A DNA stretch of 64,000 nt from Rhizobium sp. R711 (lineage in GTDB: Bacteria; Pseudomonadota; Alphaproteobacteria; Rhizobiales; Rhizobiaceae): contig NZ_LOKZ01000039.1 of the NCBI RefSeq assembly GCF_002211365.1, forward strand, positions 124,001-188,000, in the 5' to 3' direction. Positions 1-8,071 of this stretch are shown here, one piece after another; the stretch's first letter is position 1; the number at the start of each line of letters is the position of its first letter. Position numbers and translations under genes: made by a program. The notes under the pieces were generated by a model. The model searched no databases, had not been told where the DNA came from, and saw nothing but the letters and a program-made list of their open reading frames with translations.

Positions 1-969
1 AAATCGGGCGGAGGCCTGCACCAATACAAATGGCAGAAACCGTCGAGCGGCCGGATGGCAGACAAGCTGTCCTTTGTCGTCAGCCTCGACAAGTGGCATT
101 GGGTCGTGGGAACCGGTGTCTATCTCGACGACGTCTTTGCCCAAACGGCTGCAGCCAATCTCAGCATGCGGGCCAACATAAAGCGAACCTTCGTGATTGT
201 GGCTCTGATCGCCGTGCCCGCTGTGCTGGTCGTCTTCACCACCTGCATGCTGGTGACCTTCCACGAGCGACGCATGGCGGACGGCAAACTCAAGGAACTG
301 ACGCAGCGGGTGATCAACGCACAGGAAGAAGAGCGCGCCCGACTTGCCCGCGAGTTGCACGACGGCATTTCGCAAAATCTCCTCGGTGTGCGCTATACCC
401 TGGATCTCGCGGGACGAAAGGTCACGACAGACGTTGATGAGGCCGCAGGGACCATCAACCGCGGCATCGAAGCCCTGAACGGCGCGATCAGGGAAATCAG
501 GCGGCTATCGCACGATCTGAGGCCACGCGTGCTCGACGACCTCGGCCTGGCGGCGGCGATCGAGGCACTCTGTTTCAATTTCGCCGAGCGTACCGGTATT
601 CAAACCGACATTGAAGCTTCCACCTTCATCGAGATGCTAAAGCCCGAAGCCAGCACCGCGCTTTATCGCATTGCACAAGAAGCCTTCAACAATGTCGAAC
701 GGCATTCCGGTGCGTCACGGCTTTCTGTCAGGCTTTGGAGCCAGAAGGGCCGCGCTCGCATGATGGTTTCCGACAATGGTTCGGGCTTTTGTGACGCCAA
801 GGAAGGCCGCCCCAAGCAACCTGGTCTCGGCTTGCGCAACATGCGGGAACGGATGGCGCATTTCCGCGGCCTGTTGCTGATCAACAGTGACGCGAGCGGC
901 ACCCGGTTGACCGCGATGCTGCCAAAGTCGGCCAATCGTCCCGCCAACCAACAGGCTGAGGCTGCATGA
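1..969 (+). CDS. mctS: Sensor histidine kinase, MctS-like (5' end outside window)
   Basis: Membrane sensor kinase of a two-component system; the frame is open to the first base, so the N-terminus lies upstream. The visible 322 residues start in a Cache-type sensor domain (YKWQ, KWHWVVGTGVY), then one membrane helix (about residues 63-87), then a HisKA_3 dimerisation domain with phospho-acceptor His in ARELHDG (codon 358-360), then HATPase_c with DNGSGF and GLGLRNMRERM. The stop overlaps the regulator gene at ATGA. The neighbouring symporter makes this the likely counterpart of MctS of Rhizobium leguminosarum, which controls mctP; that name is inferred from family and context. Confidence 0.85.
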   Translation, partial: KSGGGLHQYKWQKPSSGRMADKLSFVVSLDKWHWVVGTGVYLDDVFAQTAAANLSMRANIKRTFVIVALIAVPAVLVVFTTCMLVTFHERRMADGKLKELTQRVINAQEEERARLARELHDGISQNLLGVRYTLDLAGRKVTTDVDEAAGTINRGIEALNGAIREIRRLSHDLRPRVLDDLGLAAAIEALCFNFAERTGIQTDIEASTFIEMLKPEASTALYRIAQEAFNNVERHSGASRLSVRLWSQKGRARMMVSDNGSGFCDAKEGRPKQPGLGLRNMRERMAHFRGLLLINSDASGTRLTAMLPKSANRPANQQAEAA

Positions 970-1610
970 AGAAAGGCGATAAAATCAAGGTTCTGCTGAT
1001 CGACAACCATCCGCTGGTACTGGATGGGCTGAAGGCCGTCCTTGAGACATTCCACCACATCGAAGTCGTTGGAACAGCCGGCCAAGCCCAGACCGGCCTT
1101 GAGCTCGCTTGCCAGGTCCGGCCAGATGTGTTGCTGATGGACATCAACATGCCGAAGCTCAGCGGCATCGACGCGATCGAACTTTTCAAGACACAGATTC
1201 CGGAAACGCGGATCGTGATGCTCTCCATGCATGATAGCCGCGAATACATATCCTCCTCGGTCATGCATGGCGCCGCAGGCTATATTCTCAAGGACGTGTC
1301 GACCGACGAGATCGTTTCTGCAATCGAGACCGTTGCGGACGGCAAAACTTATTTCTCGTCCGGTGTCTTTGACGTGCTGATGGAGGGGCAAGCCAGCAAT
1401 GCCGCCGATCCCCTTACGCCGCGCGAACGCGATATCCTTGGCCTGCTGCTTGCCGGAAAGGCCAACAAGACGATCGCCGAGACGCTGGGGATAAGCCAGG
1501 CCACCGCCGAAACGCATCGCAAGAACCTCAAGAAGAAGCTCAAGATCGCGACAACGGCCGGTTTGATCCGGTATGCGCTCGACCACGGGATTTCGACCAA
1601 AACGCTCTGA
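966..1610 (+). CDS. mctR: NarL/FixJ-family response regulator, MctR-like
   Basis: DNA-binding response regulator of 214 residues, translationally coupled to the kinase (4-base overlap). Receiver domain about residues 8-125 with acidic DN pair near residue 13 and phospho-acceptor Asp59 in LLMDINMP. A LuxR-type helix-turn-helix sits at about 149-205 (LTPRERDIL, then KTIAETLGIS). It probably activates the downstream DUF3311-mctP pair in response to monocarboxylates; this follows from the R. leguminosarum MctSR-MctP precedent and gene order. Confidence 0.88.
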   Translation: MKKGDKIKVLLIDNHPLVLDGLKAVLETFHHIEVVGTAGQAQTGLELACQVRPDVLLMDINMPKLSGIDAIELFKTQIPETRIVMLSMHDSREYISSSVMHGAAGYILKDVSTDEIVSAIETVADGKTYFSSGVFDVLMEGQASNAADPLTPRERDILGLLLAGKANKTIAETLGISQATAETHRKNLKKKLKIATTAGLIRYALDHGISTKTL

Positions 1611-1617
1611 AGGTCTT

Positions 1618-1635
1618 CTACCCACTTCTGGGTAG
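1618..1635. promoter_or_regulatory. Inverted repeat between mctR and the mctP unit
   Basis: Perfect 7-bp arms CTACCCA and TGGGTAG separated by CTTC, 8 bases after the mctR stop. It can be an RNA hairpin ending the mctSR transcript, but there is no T-run after it. It can equally be a palindromic operator for the NarL-type regulator ahead of mctP. I cannot tell which. Confidence 0.45.
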
Positions 1636-1879
1636 TCCCGGGCTTTTCGCAGCTTCCCTCCACTTGCTGCGCGCAAATCTTCGCCATAGGACTTCGCATG
1701 GGCTCGCCGGGCGCAGCCGTTGGGAGGACTTTCAAATGCGCAACGCTTTTTTCCGCCCTTGCGGAAGACCGGCCACCAGAAGGCGGTTCAGGCTCACCTT
1801 ATCTGGCAACTGACAAACCATCTTCACCACCGACAACTGCAACTTGGCGCCGGAAACGGTGCCCGAGAGGATATTCGTC

Positions 1880-2077
1880 ATGGAAAAACCAAAGAACAGA
1901 GCAGCGCTCTGGCTGCTCGTTATTCCGTATATCGGGCTGCTCTGGCCACCTTTTTATAATATCCACGAACCGGCTCTCTTCGGTTTCCCCTTCTTCTACT
2001 GGTATCAACTCGCCTGGGTACCGGTTACCGCGTTCCTGACCTGGATCGCCTACCGGAGCATGCGCCATGACGACTGA
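1880..2077 (+). CDS. DUF3311 small membrane protein
   Basis: Protein of 65 residues with two predicted membrane helices (ALWLLVIPYIGLLW and YQLAWVPVTAFLTWIAY). Its position just before an SSS-family symporter is typical for DUF3311, which is thought to be an accessory subunit or partner of these transporters. The ATG at 1880 is chosen because GAGAGG lies 9 bases upstream; an in-frame ATG at 1844 has no comparable site. The 3' end overlaps mctP by 11 bases, suggesting coupled translation. Confidence 0.8.
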   Translation: MEKPKNRAALWLLVIPYIGLLWPPFYNIHEPALFGFPFFYWYQLAWVPVTAFLTWIAYRSMRHDD

Positions 2078-3542
2078 ACTCAACACCACCGCGCTTGCAG
2101 TCTTCATCTTCTTCTTCGTGCTCGTCACGGTCATGGGTTTTGTTGCGTCCCGTTGGCGTAAACCCAAGACGCTTGCCCATATCGACGAGTGGGGTCTTGG
2201 TGGCCGCAGCTTCGGCACCTGGATCACCTGGTTTCTGGTCGGCGGCGACTTTTACACCGCCTATACGGTCATTGCTGTTCCCGCGCTGGTCTACACCGTC
2301 GGCGCTTACGGCTTCTTTGCCTTGCCCTACACCATCGTCGTCTATCCCTTTGTCTTCATGGTCATGCCTGTGCTGTGGAAGCGGGCGAGAAATTTCGGCT
2401 ACGTCACCGCCGGCGACGTGGTTCACGGCCAATATGGTTCCCGTGGGCTGGAGCTTGCGGTTGCTGCAACCGGCGTCATCGCAACGATGCCCTATATCGC
2501 GTTGCAGCTCGTCGGCATGACCGCTGCGCTGAAGGCGCTTGGTCTTCATGGCGAGGTGCCGCTGGCGATCGCCTTCATTGTGCTGGCACTCTATACCTAT
2601 TCGGCGGGCTTGCGCGCACCGGCGCTGATCGCCTTCGTCAAGGATATCATGATCTACATCGTGGTGATCGCCGCCATCGCCCTCATCCCCTTAAAGCTCG
2701 GCGGCTATGCCAACGTCTTTGCCGCCGCGGATGCAGCCTTCCAGGCGAAAGGCTCCGGCAGCCTGCTGCTCAAGCCAGACCAGTATGTCGCCTACGCGAC
2801 ATTGGCGCTCGGTTCGGCACTTGCGGCCTTCATGTATCCGCACACGTTGACCGGCATCTTTGCCTCAAACAGCGGCAACACCATCCGCAAGAACGCCGTG
2901 CTCCTGCCGGCATACACATTGCTGCTCGGCCTTCTCGCCCTGCTCGGCTACATGGGCCACGCGGCTGGCTTGAAGCTTGAAAGCGCCAACGACGTCGTTC
3001 CAGCGCTTTTCCAGACATTGTTTCCGAGCTGGTTTGCAGGCTTTGCCTTCGCGGCGATTGCCATCGGCGCGCTGGTTCCGGCGGCAGTGATGAGCATTGG
3101 CGCGTCCAACCTCTTCACCCGCAATTTCTGGAAAGCCTATGTCAACCCGGGAGTGACGGATGCTGGTGAGGCAAAGGTGGCGAAGGTGACGTCGCTTGTC
3201 GTCAAGGTCGGCGCGCTTCTCGTCATCGTCTTTTTGCCGACACAGTTTGCACTCGACCTCCAGCTTCTCGGCGGTATTTGGATCCTGCAGACGTTTCCCG
3301 CGCTGGTCTTCGGCCTCTACACCAACTGGTTCCGCGCGCCCGGTCTGATTGCCGGCTGGTTCGTCGGGTTTATCGGCGGCACCTATCTCGTGTGGGATGC
3401 AGGCTGGAAACCACTGCACCTGATCAGCCTCGGTGGAGACCCGTTTACCATCTACACCGGACTGCTTGCCCTTGCCGCAAACATTGTCGTCGCGGTGGCG
3501 GTCAATGCCATCGTTCCGGCAAAAACCTTGGTGCGCACATAA
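2067..3542 (+). CDS. mctP: Sodium:solute symporter, monocarboxylate permease MctP-like
   Basis: Inner-membrane symporter of 491 residues with about 13 hydrophobic helices, solute:sodium symporter (SSS) family. The N-terminus carries the family pattern GGRSFGTWITWFLVGGDFYT. In R. leguminosarum MctP takes up lactate, pyruvate, propionate and similar monocarboxylates and alanine. The combination of NarL-type two-component system, DUF3311 protein and this symporter supports the same role here. The substrate is inferred from context. Confidence 0.82.
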   Translation: MTTELNTTALAVFIFFFVLVTVMGFVASRWRKPKTLAHIDEWGLGGRSFGTWITWFLVGGDFYTAYTVIAVPALVYTVGAYGFFALPYTIVVYPFVFMVMPVLWKRARNFGYVTAGDVVHGQYGSRGLELAVAATGVIATMPYIALQLVGMTAALKALGLHGEVPLAIAFIVLALYTYSAGLRAPALIAFVKDIMIYIVVIAAIALIPLKLGGYANVFAAADAAFQAKGSGSLLLKPDQYVAYATLALGSALAAFMYPHTLTGIFASNSGNTIRKNAVLLPAYTLLLGLLALLGYMGHAAGLKLESANDVVPALFQTLFPSWFAGFAFAAIAIGALVPAAVMSIGASNLFTRNFWKAYVNPGVTDAGEAKVAKVTSLVVKVGALLVIVFLPTQFALDLQLLGGIWILQTFPALVFGLYTNWFRAPGLIAGWFVGFIGGTYLVWDAGWKPLHLISLGGDPFTIYTGLLALAANIVVAVAVNAIVPAKTLVRT

Positions 3543-3548
3543 GCCTAG

Positions 3549-3579
3549 CAGGAGCGACGGGCATCATCCTTCGCTCCTG
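3549..3579 (+). terminator. Hairpin after mctP
   Basis: Perfect 9-bp stem CAGGAGCGA / TCGCTCCTG with a 13-base loop, 7 bases after the mctP stop. It lacks a T-run, so it may be a weak terminator or an mRNA 3'-end stabiliser. Confidence 0.5.
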
Positions 3580-4314
3580 ACCTCGACCACCCCGATGAAA
3601 CTTGCCGGCCAAACACAAGGTTCGTTCCCGGCCGCAGCCCTTCATTCGCGCCCGCGGCCTCATCCGCCGTCTCCTCGACTGCAATTTTCGTCTGAAACAC
3701 GGCACCTCGACGTTCATTGCCGCTGACAAATCGGCAGCAAGCAGGGTGGCAAAGCTGCGACTTTGCCTCCGATCCTCCTTCACGTTCAAAGCATCTCCAC
3801 TTAGACAGGAAAGCGGTGAACAGAAGGCAGAAATCATTGGACCAGATGCGGCTTTGATTTTTGGTGTCGCAGCCGTGCCGGGCTGGAAATCCTCTTGGAC
3901 CGGCAGTCCGGTGCACCCGGTCGGGATGCTACAGTCACGCGGAAGGACCAGCGGTCAGGCTACGCCGGTCCTGTGCTTCCTCGGCAAGGATCGTGATCTG
4001 ACAGTGCTGTCCAACGCAGCCCGGGAAGCCATCGGCGATTTCGTCACCGGCTTCAGCATCGACGAGAGTTATTCTCAGGCAAAACGCGACGATCAGATGC
4101 GGCAGTCTTTCGCCTTGTGCTTTGATCGGGTCGGATTCAATGCATGGAGTAATACCGACGAAGAAGCGGTCGCCGGACACTAATCTTTCCTCTATGTCCT
4201 TCAGCCGAGCATGGACCAGGGAAGAGACCGTTAAAGTCTCAACGGCTGGCTTGCGGATTTCCGCAGGTGTATGTTCCTTAATCGGCTGGCGATGAAAGGC
4301 AGGCCGGCGCGGTA
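3580..4314. other. Gap without a convincing gene (probably decayed DNA)
   Basis: Open frames exist on both strands (plus 3602-4183, minus 3935-4447), but neither translation shows a recognisable domain, a good ribosome-binding site or a clean start. A short reading frame ending at TAATG (4313-4317) may be the last residues of a lost peptide-permease gene (dppB-like) coupled to the dppC remnant. The stretch lies beside clear pseudogenes, so decay is the simplest reading. Confidence 0.5.
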
Positions 4315-5223
4315 ATGAACGTGGTTGCCGACGACATCGCAACACGCGGCAGCCTCCAGCCGTTGCTGAATAAGCGCCACGCAAGCTTTTCGTGCGGATC
4401 GTCTCCAGGCTGGGGCACGAACCGCTCGGCTTGGCCGGGTTTTCCATTCTGGCCTTCCTCGTGATCGTCGCGATCCTCGCTCCTGTGCTTGCACCCTATT
4501 GATCCCGACATACAGGTCCTGTCGGACGCGCTGCAGTCGCCAAGCGCTGCCCACTTTGCTGGCACCGATGAATTTGGCCGGCACATCCTCAGTCGCCTGA
4601 TCCATGGAACACGGACACCGTCCAGACGGTCCTTTCGATTTCCCTGATCGTTGGTCCGATCGGTTTGCTGATCGGTGTGGTCGCAGGCTTCTTCGGCGGT
4701 CGCACCGATGCTTTGCTCATGGGGGCGACGGATATCGTCCTGTCCTCCCCCTCGCCGATCCTGGCGCTGGCATTCGCCGCAGCACTCGGCGCCGGGTTGA
4801 CGACATCGATCATCGCCATTTCGCTGACGGGCATGGCCGCCGATCGCGCGCCTTGCGCGGGCCGAGGCACTAATCGTCAGGATGCCTGCTATGTGGCCGC
4901 AGCCCGCCTCTATGGTGCCTCGCCATTGCGCATTCTGTTCGTCTACATCGGCGCCCATGTGCATTCCCTCGGTAATCGTACGCCTGACCCTCAACATGGC
5001 CGGTATCATCCTGACGGCCGCCTCACTCGGCTTCCTCGGATTGGGCGCGCAGCCGCCGGCGTCCGAATGGGGCGCTATGATCTCGAGCGGGCGCAAGTTC
5101 ATGCTCGACTACTGGTGGGTTGCAGTGATGCCTGGTGTCGCCATTTTGATCACCAGTCTTGCCTTCAACGTCGCAGGCGACGCTCTTTGCGACATTCTGG
5201 ATCCCCGCCATGCCAGGGCCTGA
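4315..5223 (+). pseudogene. DppC/OppC-like peptide ABC permease, frameshifted remnant
   Basis: Homology to the second permease subunit of dipeptide/oligopeptide ABC transporters is visible from end to end, but spread over different frames. Blocks in order: MNVVADDIATRGSLQPLL (frame of 4315), GHEPLGLAGFSILAFLV (frame of 4383, stop at 4498-4500), AAHFAGTDEFGRHILSRL (from 4501), LLIGVVAGFFGGRTDALL (frame of 4617), RLARAEALIVR (another frame, near 4845), VAAARLYGASPLRILF, and finally GFLGLGAQPPASEWGAMIS to the stop at 5223. At least six frame changes make a functional product impossible. Confidence 0.85.
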
Positions 5224-5224
5224 C

Positions 5225-6420
5225 ATGAAGCCAATCCTGTCCGTCGAAGACCTCAATGTCAGCTTTTTTTCGAATGTGAGTTTCGGTGTCGGGCGCGAGC
5301 GTGTTCTGTATCGTCGGCGAATCCGGGTCGGGTAAATCGACGACCGGCCGTGCGATCATGCGCCTTCTGTCTCCAGGCGCGACTGTTTCGGTAAAGCGGC
5401 TCGACCTTAACGGTCGTCCGATCCGGTCGATGTCCGAGAGGCAGATGGGAAAGGTCCGTGGCAAGGATATCGCCCTCATCATGCAAGACCCCCGCTATTC
5501 GCTCAATCCTGTCTTGAGCGTTGGGACGCAGATCGCCGAGGCGGCAAGCCTTCATCTCAACCTACGCGGCCGAGCCGCCCGCTTGGCCGCTGAAACGGAG
5601 CTTGAGCGCGTTCGCATCGAGGACGTAAAGCGCGTGATGGCGCAGTATCCACATCAGATATCTGGCGGCATGGGCCAGCTGTGGCAAGTCCACTGTCTGG
5701 CGATGCCTGCCGGGTATAGAGAAGCAATGGTCGGGAGACATCGTGCTTTCGGGCCGGGTCGTTGGCAAGTCAAGAAGCCTCGATGAGCTCAAATGCGCTC
5801 AGATGGTGTTCGAGGATCGTTACCGCTCACTGCATCCGCGCCACAGGATCGGCACCGCGCTTGCCGAGCCTTTGCGGGCGATCGGCAGGCAGGAGATCTG
5901 GCAAACCGTGGAGCGTTCGCTGCGCCAGGTCGGCCTGCCGGCAAGCTTCGCAAACCGCTTTCCGCACGAACTTTCGGGTGGTCAGCGCCAACGCGTCGCA
6001 ATCGCAAGAGCGCTGATCCTCGCCCCACCGATCCTGCTCCTCGATGAACCGACCTCAGCCCTCGATGTGTCGAAAAAGGCCGAAATCCTGAACCTTTTGG
6101 CAGATCAGCGCGACGAGCGTGGAATGACCTATGTGCCTGTCAGTCATGATCTCGCCGTAATCGCCCGCATGTGCGACCGCGTGCTGGTCATGAAGGACGG
6201 TCGCTTCGTGGACGAACAGTCCAGAAGCGATCTAAAGGCCGGAAGAACCAACGACGCCTATTCTCGCGAGCTGTTCGACGCCAGTTTCATAGAATTGGAT
6301 GGCATCGTCGAATGGGACGCGATGTCGAGAAGCATTTCCGCTCAGGTCACAGCTCCGATCGCATCGAAAACCCAAATGGGCGGCCGAAAGGCTGCAGGTG
6401 CCGGCGAAAAAAGCTGGTAG
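5225..6420 (+). pseudogene. Chimeric remnant of two peptide-ABC ATPase genes (dppD-dppF fusion by deletion)
   Basis: Begins as a DppD-like ATPase (MKPILSVEDLNVSF at 5225), changes frame near 5280, and shows Walker A GESGSGKST, then the Q-loop MQDP and signature start HQISGGM near 5670. At about 5677 it jumps in another frame to the Walker A of the partner ATPase (SCGKSTVW) and continues as DppF: signature [14 protein letters not shown], Walker B ILLLDEPTSALD, H-loop VSHDLAVIA. So the second half of dppD, the start of dppF and the spacer between them have been deleted. With the dppC remnant this is a dead transporter operon. Confidence 0.85.
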
Positions 6421-6497
6421 ATCGCTTCGGAAAGAACGGCGGGGCGCCAACTTCAACGAAGGCGTTCCGGCGACCTCAAGAACCATTTCCACGCGAT

Positions 6498-6529
6498 AGC
6501 CAGCCGGGCGCCTGCGCAACCGGCTGGCT
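6498..6529 (-). terminator. Hairpin after the hsp20 genes
   Basis: Perfect 10-bp stem AGCCAGCCGG / CCGGCTGGCT with a 12-base loop, 14 bases beyond the stop of the downstream hsp20 gene. It has no U-tract on either strand. It could end the heat-shock transcript and insulate it from the pseudogenes. Confidence 0.5.
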
Positions 6530-6543
6530 TGCGCCGGTCGCCA

Positions 6544-7053
6544 TTAGTTTTTACTGTCGATGCTGATCCGCTTGACGTCAGCTCGCGCCTTCTCGGTCTT
6601 CGGCAGTGTCACTTCGAGGAGGCCGTTCTTGAAGGTTGCGGAGATGTTATCCTCATCGACTTGCCGACCAAGAGCCAGCCGCCTTTCGAAGCGTCCATAA
6701 TAGCGCTCGCTGAACCGGCGGTCCTTATCCTCGGTCTTCGACTTGTTTTCGCCGCGAAGCGTAAGCACACCATCTTCCAGCAGCAGCTCGATATCATCGG
6801 GATTGATACCGGGAATCTCCGCTATCACGCGGAGCTCGTTATCATTCTCTTCGATCTCTACATGCGGCCAGGTGCCGTTGAGGGGCAAGGTGCCACCGAA
6901 CAGAGACGGAGAGCCGAAGCCACGGAAGACTTCGTCGAACAGGCGGTTGACATTGCGGTGCAGGGACAGGAACGGGTCCATCTCGTCACCACGGTAAGCG
7001 CTCGGAATCTGGCCACTGCCACGGCTCCAGGGGATCAAATCACGTACACTCAT
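6544..7053 (-). CDS. Hsp20-family small heat-shock protein
   Basis: ATP-independent holdase chaperone of 169 residues. The alpha-crystallin domain spans about residues 62-155 and ends in the family motif ATFKNGLLEVTLPK; the tail carries the IxI oligomerisation motif (ISI in KRISIDSKN). The N-terminal MSVRDLIPWSR is typical of rhizobial and other bacterial class proteins. An AGGAG site lies just upstream of the ATG at 7053. It is 109 bases downstream of the next hsp20 gene on the same strand and is probably co-transcribed from the heat-regulated promoter there. Confidence 0.92.
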   Translation of the reverse strand: MSVRDLIPWSRGSGQIPSAYRGDEMDPFLSLHRNVNRLFDEVFRGFGSPSLFGGTLPLNGTWPHVEIEENDNELRVIAEIPGINPDDIELLLEDGVLTLRGENKSKTEDKDRRFSERYYGRFERRLALGRQVDEDNISATFKNGLLEVTLPKTEKARADVKRISIDSKN

Positions 7054-7162
7054 GCTATCTCCTTTCTTCGGTTCAGTTCTTCCCTGTTTGGCGCAACTGC
7101 TTTTCCCGACTGTCCGGGAACAGCGGATGATGGGCAGTGCGCATCACGCCAGGCTCATCACG

Positions 7163-7624
7163 CTAGGCTGCCTTGTCGCCTTCGATCTGCTTCGAAGCGG
7201 GCTGCGTGGGCTCGGCTTGGATTGCGATCCGTCGCGGCTTCATCTCCTCAGGTATTTCCCTCTTGAGATTGATGACAAGTAGCCCGTTTTCGAGCATCGC
7301 GCTCTCGACGTTGACATGATCGGCGAGTTCAAATCTGCGCAAAAACGGCCTCATGGCGAGGCCCTGATGCAGATACTGTACCCCGTCATCCTCCGACTTG
7401 GCGCCGTTGACCACCAGCATGTTTGCCTCGTGGGTGATCGTCAGTTCGCCCTCGGCAAAACCTGCCACCGCGATCGCAATGCGGTACGCATCGTCGCCGA
7501 GTTTGAGGATGTTATAGGGCGGCCAGTTATCAGCACTGAGGCTGGCATTCCCCAAGAGGTCGAACATGCGGTCGAAGCCAATGCTCGACCTGTAGAAGGG
7601 GGTAAAGTCGAGGTTTGTTCTCAT
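7163..7624 (-). CDS. IbpA-like Hsp20 small heat-shock protein
   Basis: Small heat-shock protein of 153 residues, class A (IbpA/HspA-like): N-terminal FDRMFDLL, alpha-crystallin domain about 35-130 with ENGLLVINLKREIPE, and C-terminal IxI motif (RRIAIQ). It acts as a holdase for unfolding proteins in the cytoplasm. Its ribosome-binding site AGGAGGAU is built into a ROSE-like hairpin directly upstream, so translation should rise with temperature. First gene of a probable two-gene hsp20 operon. Confidence 0.93.
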   Translation of the reverse strand: MRTNLDFTPFYRSSIGFDRMFDLLGNASLSADNWPPYNILKLGDDAYRIAIAVAGFAEGELTITHEANMLVVNGAKSEDDGVQYLHQGLAMRPFLRRFELADHVNVESAMLENGLLVINLKREIPEEMKPRRIAIQAEPTQPASKQIEGDKAA

Positions 7625-7715
7625 AGCTACATCCTCCTAAGAGCAACATAGATACAAGGAGCGCCAAGAAGCTCGGGCGCTCCGTGACTGCGCCGACCCC
7701 AATGGGGCGTCGACA
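7625..7715 (-). promoter_or_regulatory. ROSE-type RNA thermometer in the hsp20 leader
   Basis: Reading the minus strand, the last element before the ATG is GTTGCTC-TTA-GGAGGAT. UU-CUCU pairs with AGGAGG if the G of UUGCUC is bulged, which is the hallmark of ROSE elements of rhizobial small heat-shock genes. Just upstream lies a perfect 8-bp stem GGAGCGCC / GGCGCTCC (forward 7657-7682), and further upstream a GCCCC-ATT-GGGGT hairpin. A multi-hairpin leader of about 90 nt with a masked Shine-Dalgarno fits the family. Confidence 0.78.
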
Positions 7716-7721
7716 AGAATG

Positions 7722-7750
7722 AGTTGGGGTTTCCACTAGGCTGCGTCAAG
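7722..7750 (-). promoter_or_regulatory. Candidate promoter for the hsp20 operon
   Basis: On the minus strand CTTGAC (7750-7745) is followed after 17 bases by CCAACT (7727-7722). The CTTGA -35 core is common to alphaproteobacterial RpoH and housekeeping promoters; the -10 matches only loosely. Initiation near 7715 would give the leader that contains the ROSE-like structure. Confidence 0.4.
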
Positions 7751-7808
7751 AGGAAGGACAAGACTATTCGAGGGCGACTGAGGTGAAAGCCTTCATGATT
7801 TCATAGCG

Positions 7809-7835
7809 TTAGCACTCGATATGCGCGAGTGCTAA
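7809..7835. promoter_or_regulatory. CIRCE element (HrcA operator)
   Basis: Exact match to the CIRCE consensus: TTAGCACTC, nine bases, GAGTGCTAA. HrcA binds this palindrome to repress class I heat-shock genes, usually groESL, between promoter and start codon. Here it lies 185 bases upstream of the hsp20 start and about 60 bases upstream of the candidate promoter. No gene follows it on the plus strand, so its target is unclear. Confidence 0.85.
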
Positions 7836-8071
7836 AAGTTTCTCATCGCCTCGTTGAACTCGAACCCGCGCAAGCCTGTTCTCCTAAACTGCTGGCGATC
7901 GGGTCTCGTACGGGGCTGTTCGACCCTTTCAACGGCATGGTCGCATCATTGTGCTCGAGGCCCTGCTCTTTCCGATTAAGCAAACCGCGAACGCCTCTTG
8001 ACCGGCACCGGCGACATAGATCCTCGATGTCGCGGTTCGCGGGCCTGCCGCCGACGAAAAGACGCAGTCGC
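7836..8071. other. Intergenic region between the CIRCE element and the epoxide hydrolase gene
   Basis: No gene is recognised. The open frame at 7829-8284 (plus) has no family features and overlaps the 3' end of the epoxide hydrolase gene. Confidence 0.5.

Noticed and set aside
663-1676. 337-codon open frame on the minus strand opposite mctS/mctR
   Set aside because: Antisense of a kinase and regulator with intact motifs.
3602-4183. 193-codon plus-strand frame after mctP
   Set aside because: No recognisable domain and no good ribosome-binding site, and it lies next to pseudogenes; left as probable decayed DNA.
7125-7165. Short tandem repeat CATCACGC(C/T)AGGCT between the hsp20 genes
   Set aside because: Only two imperfect copies; too short to interpret.
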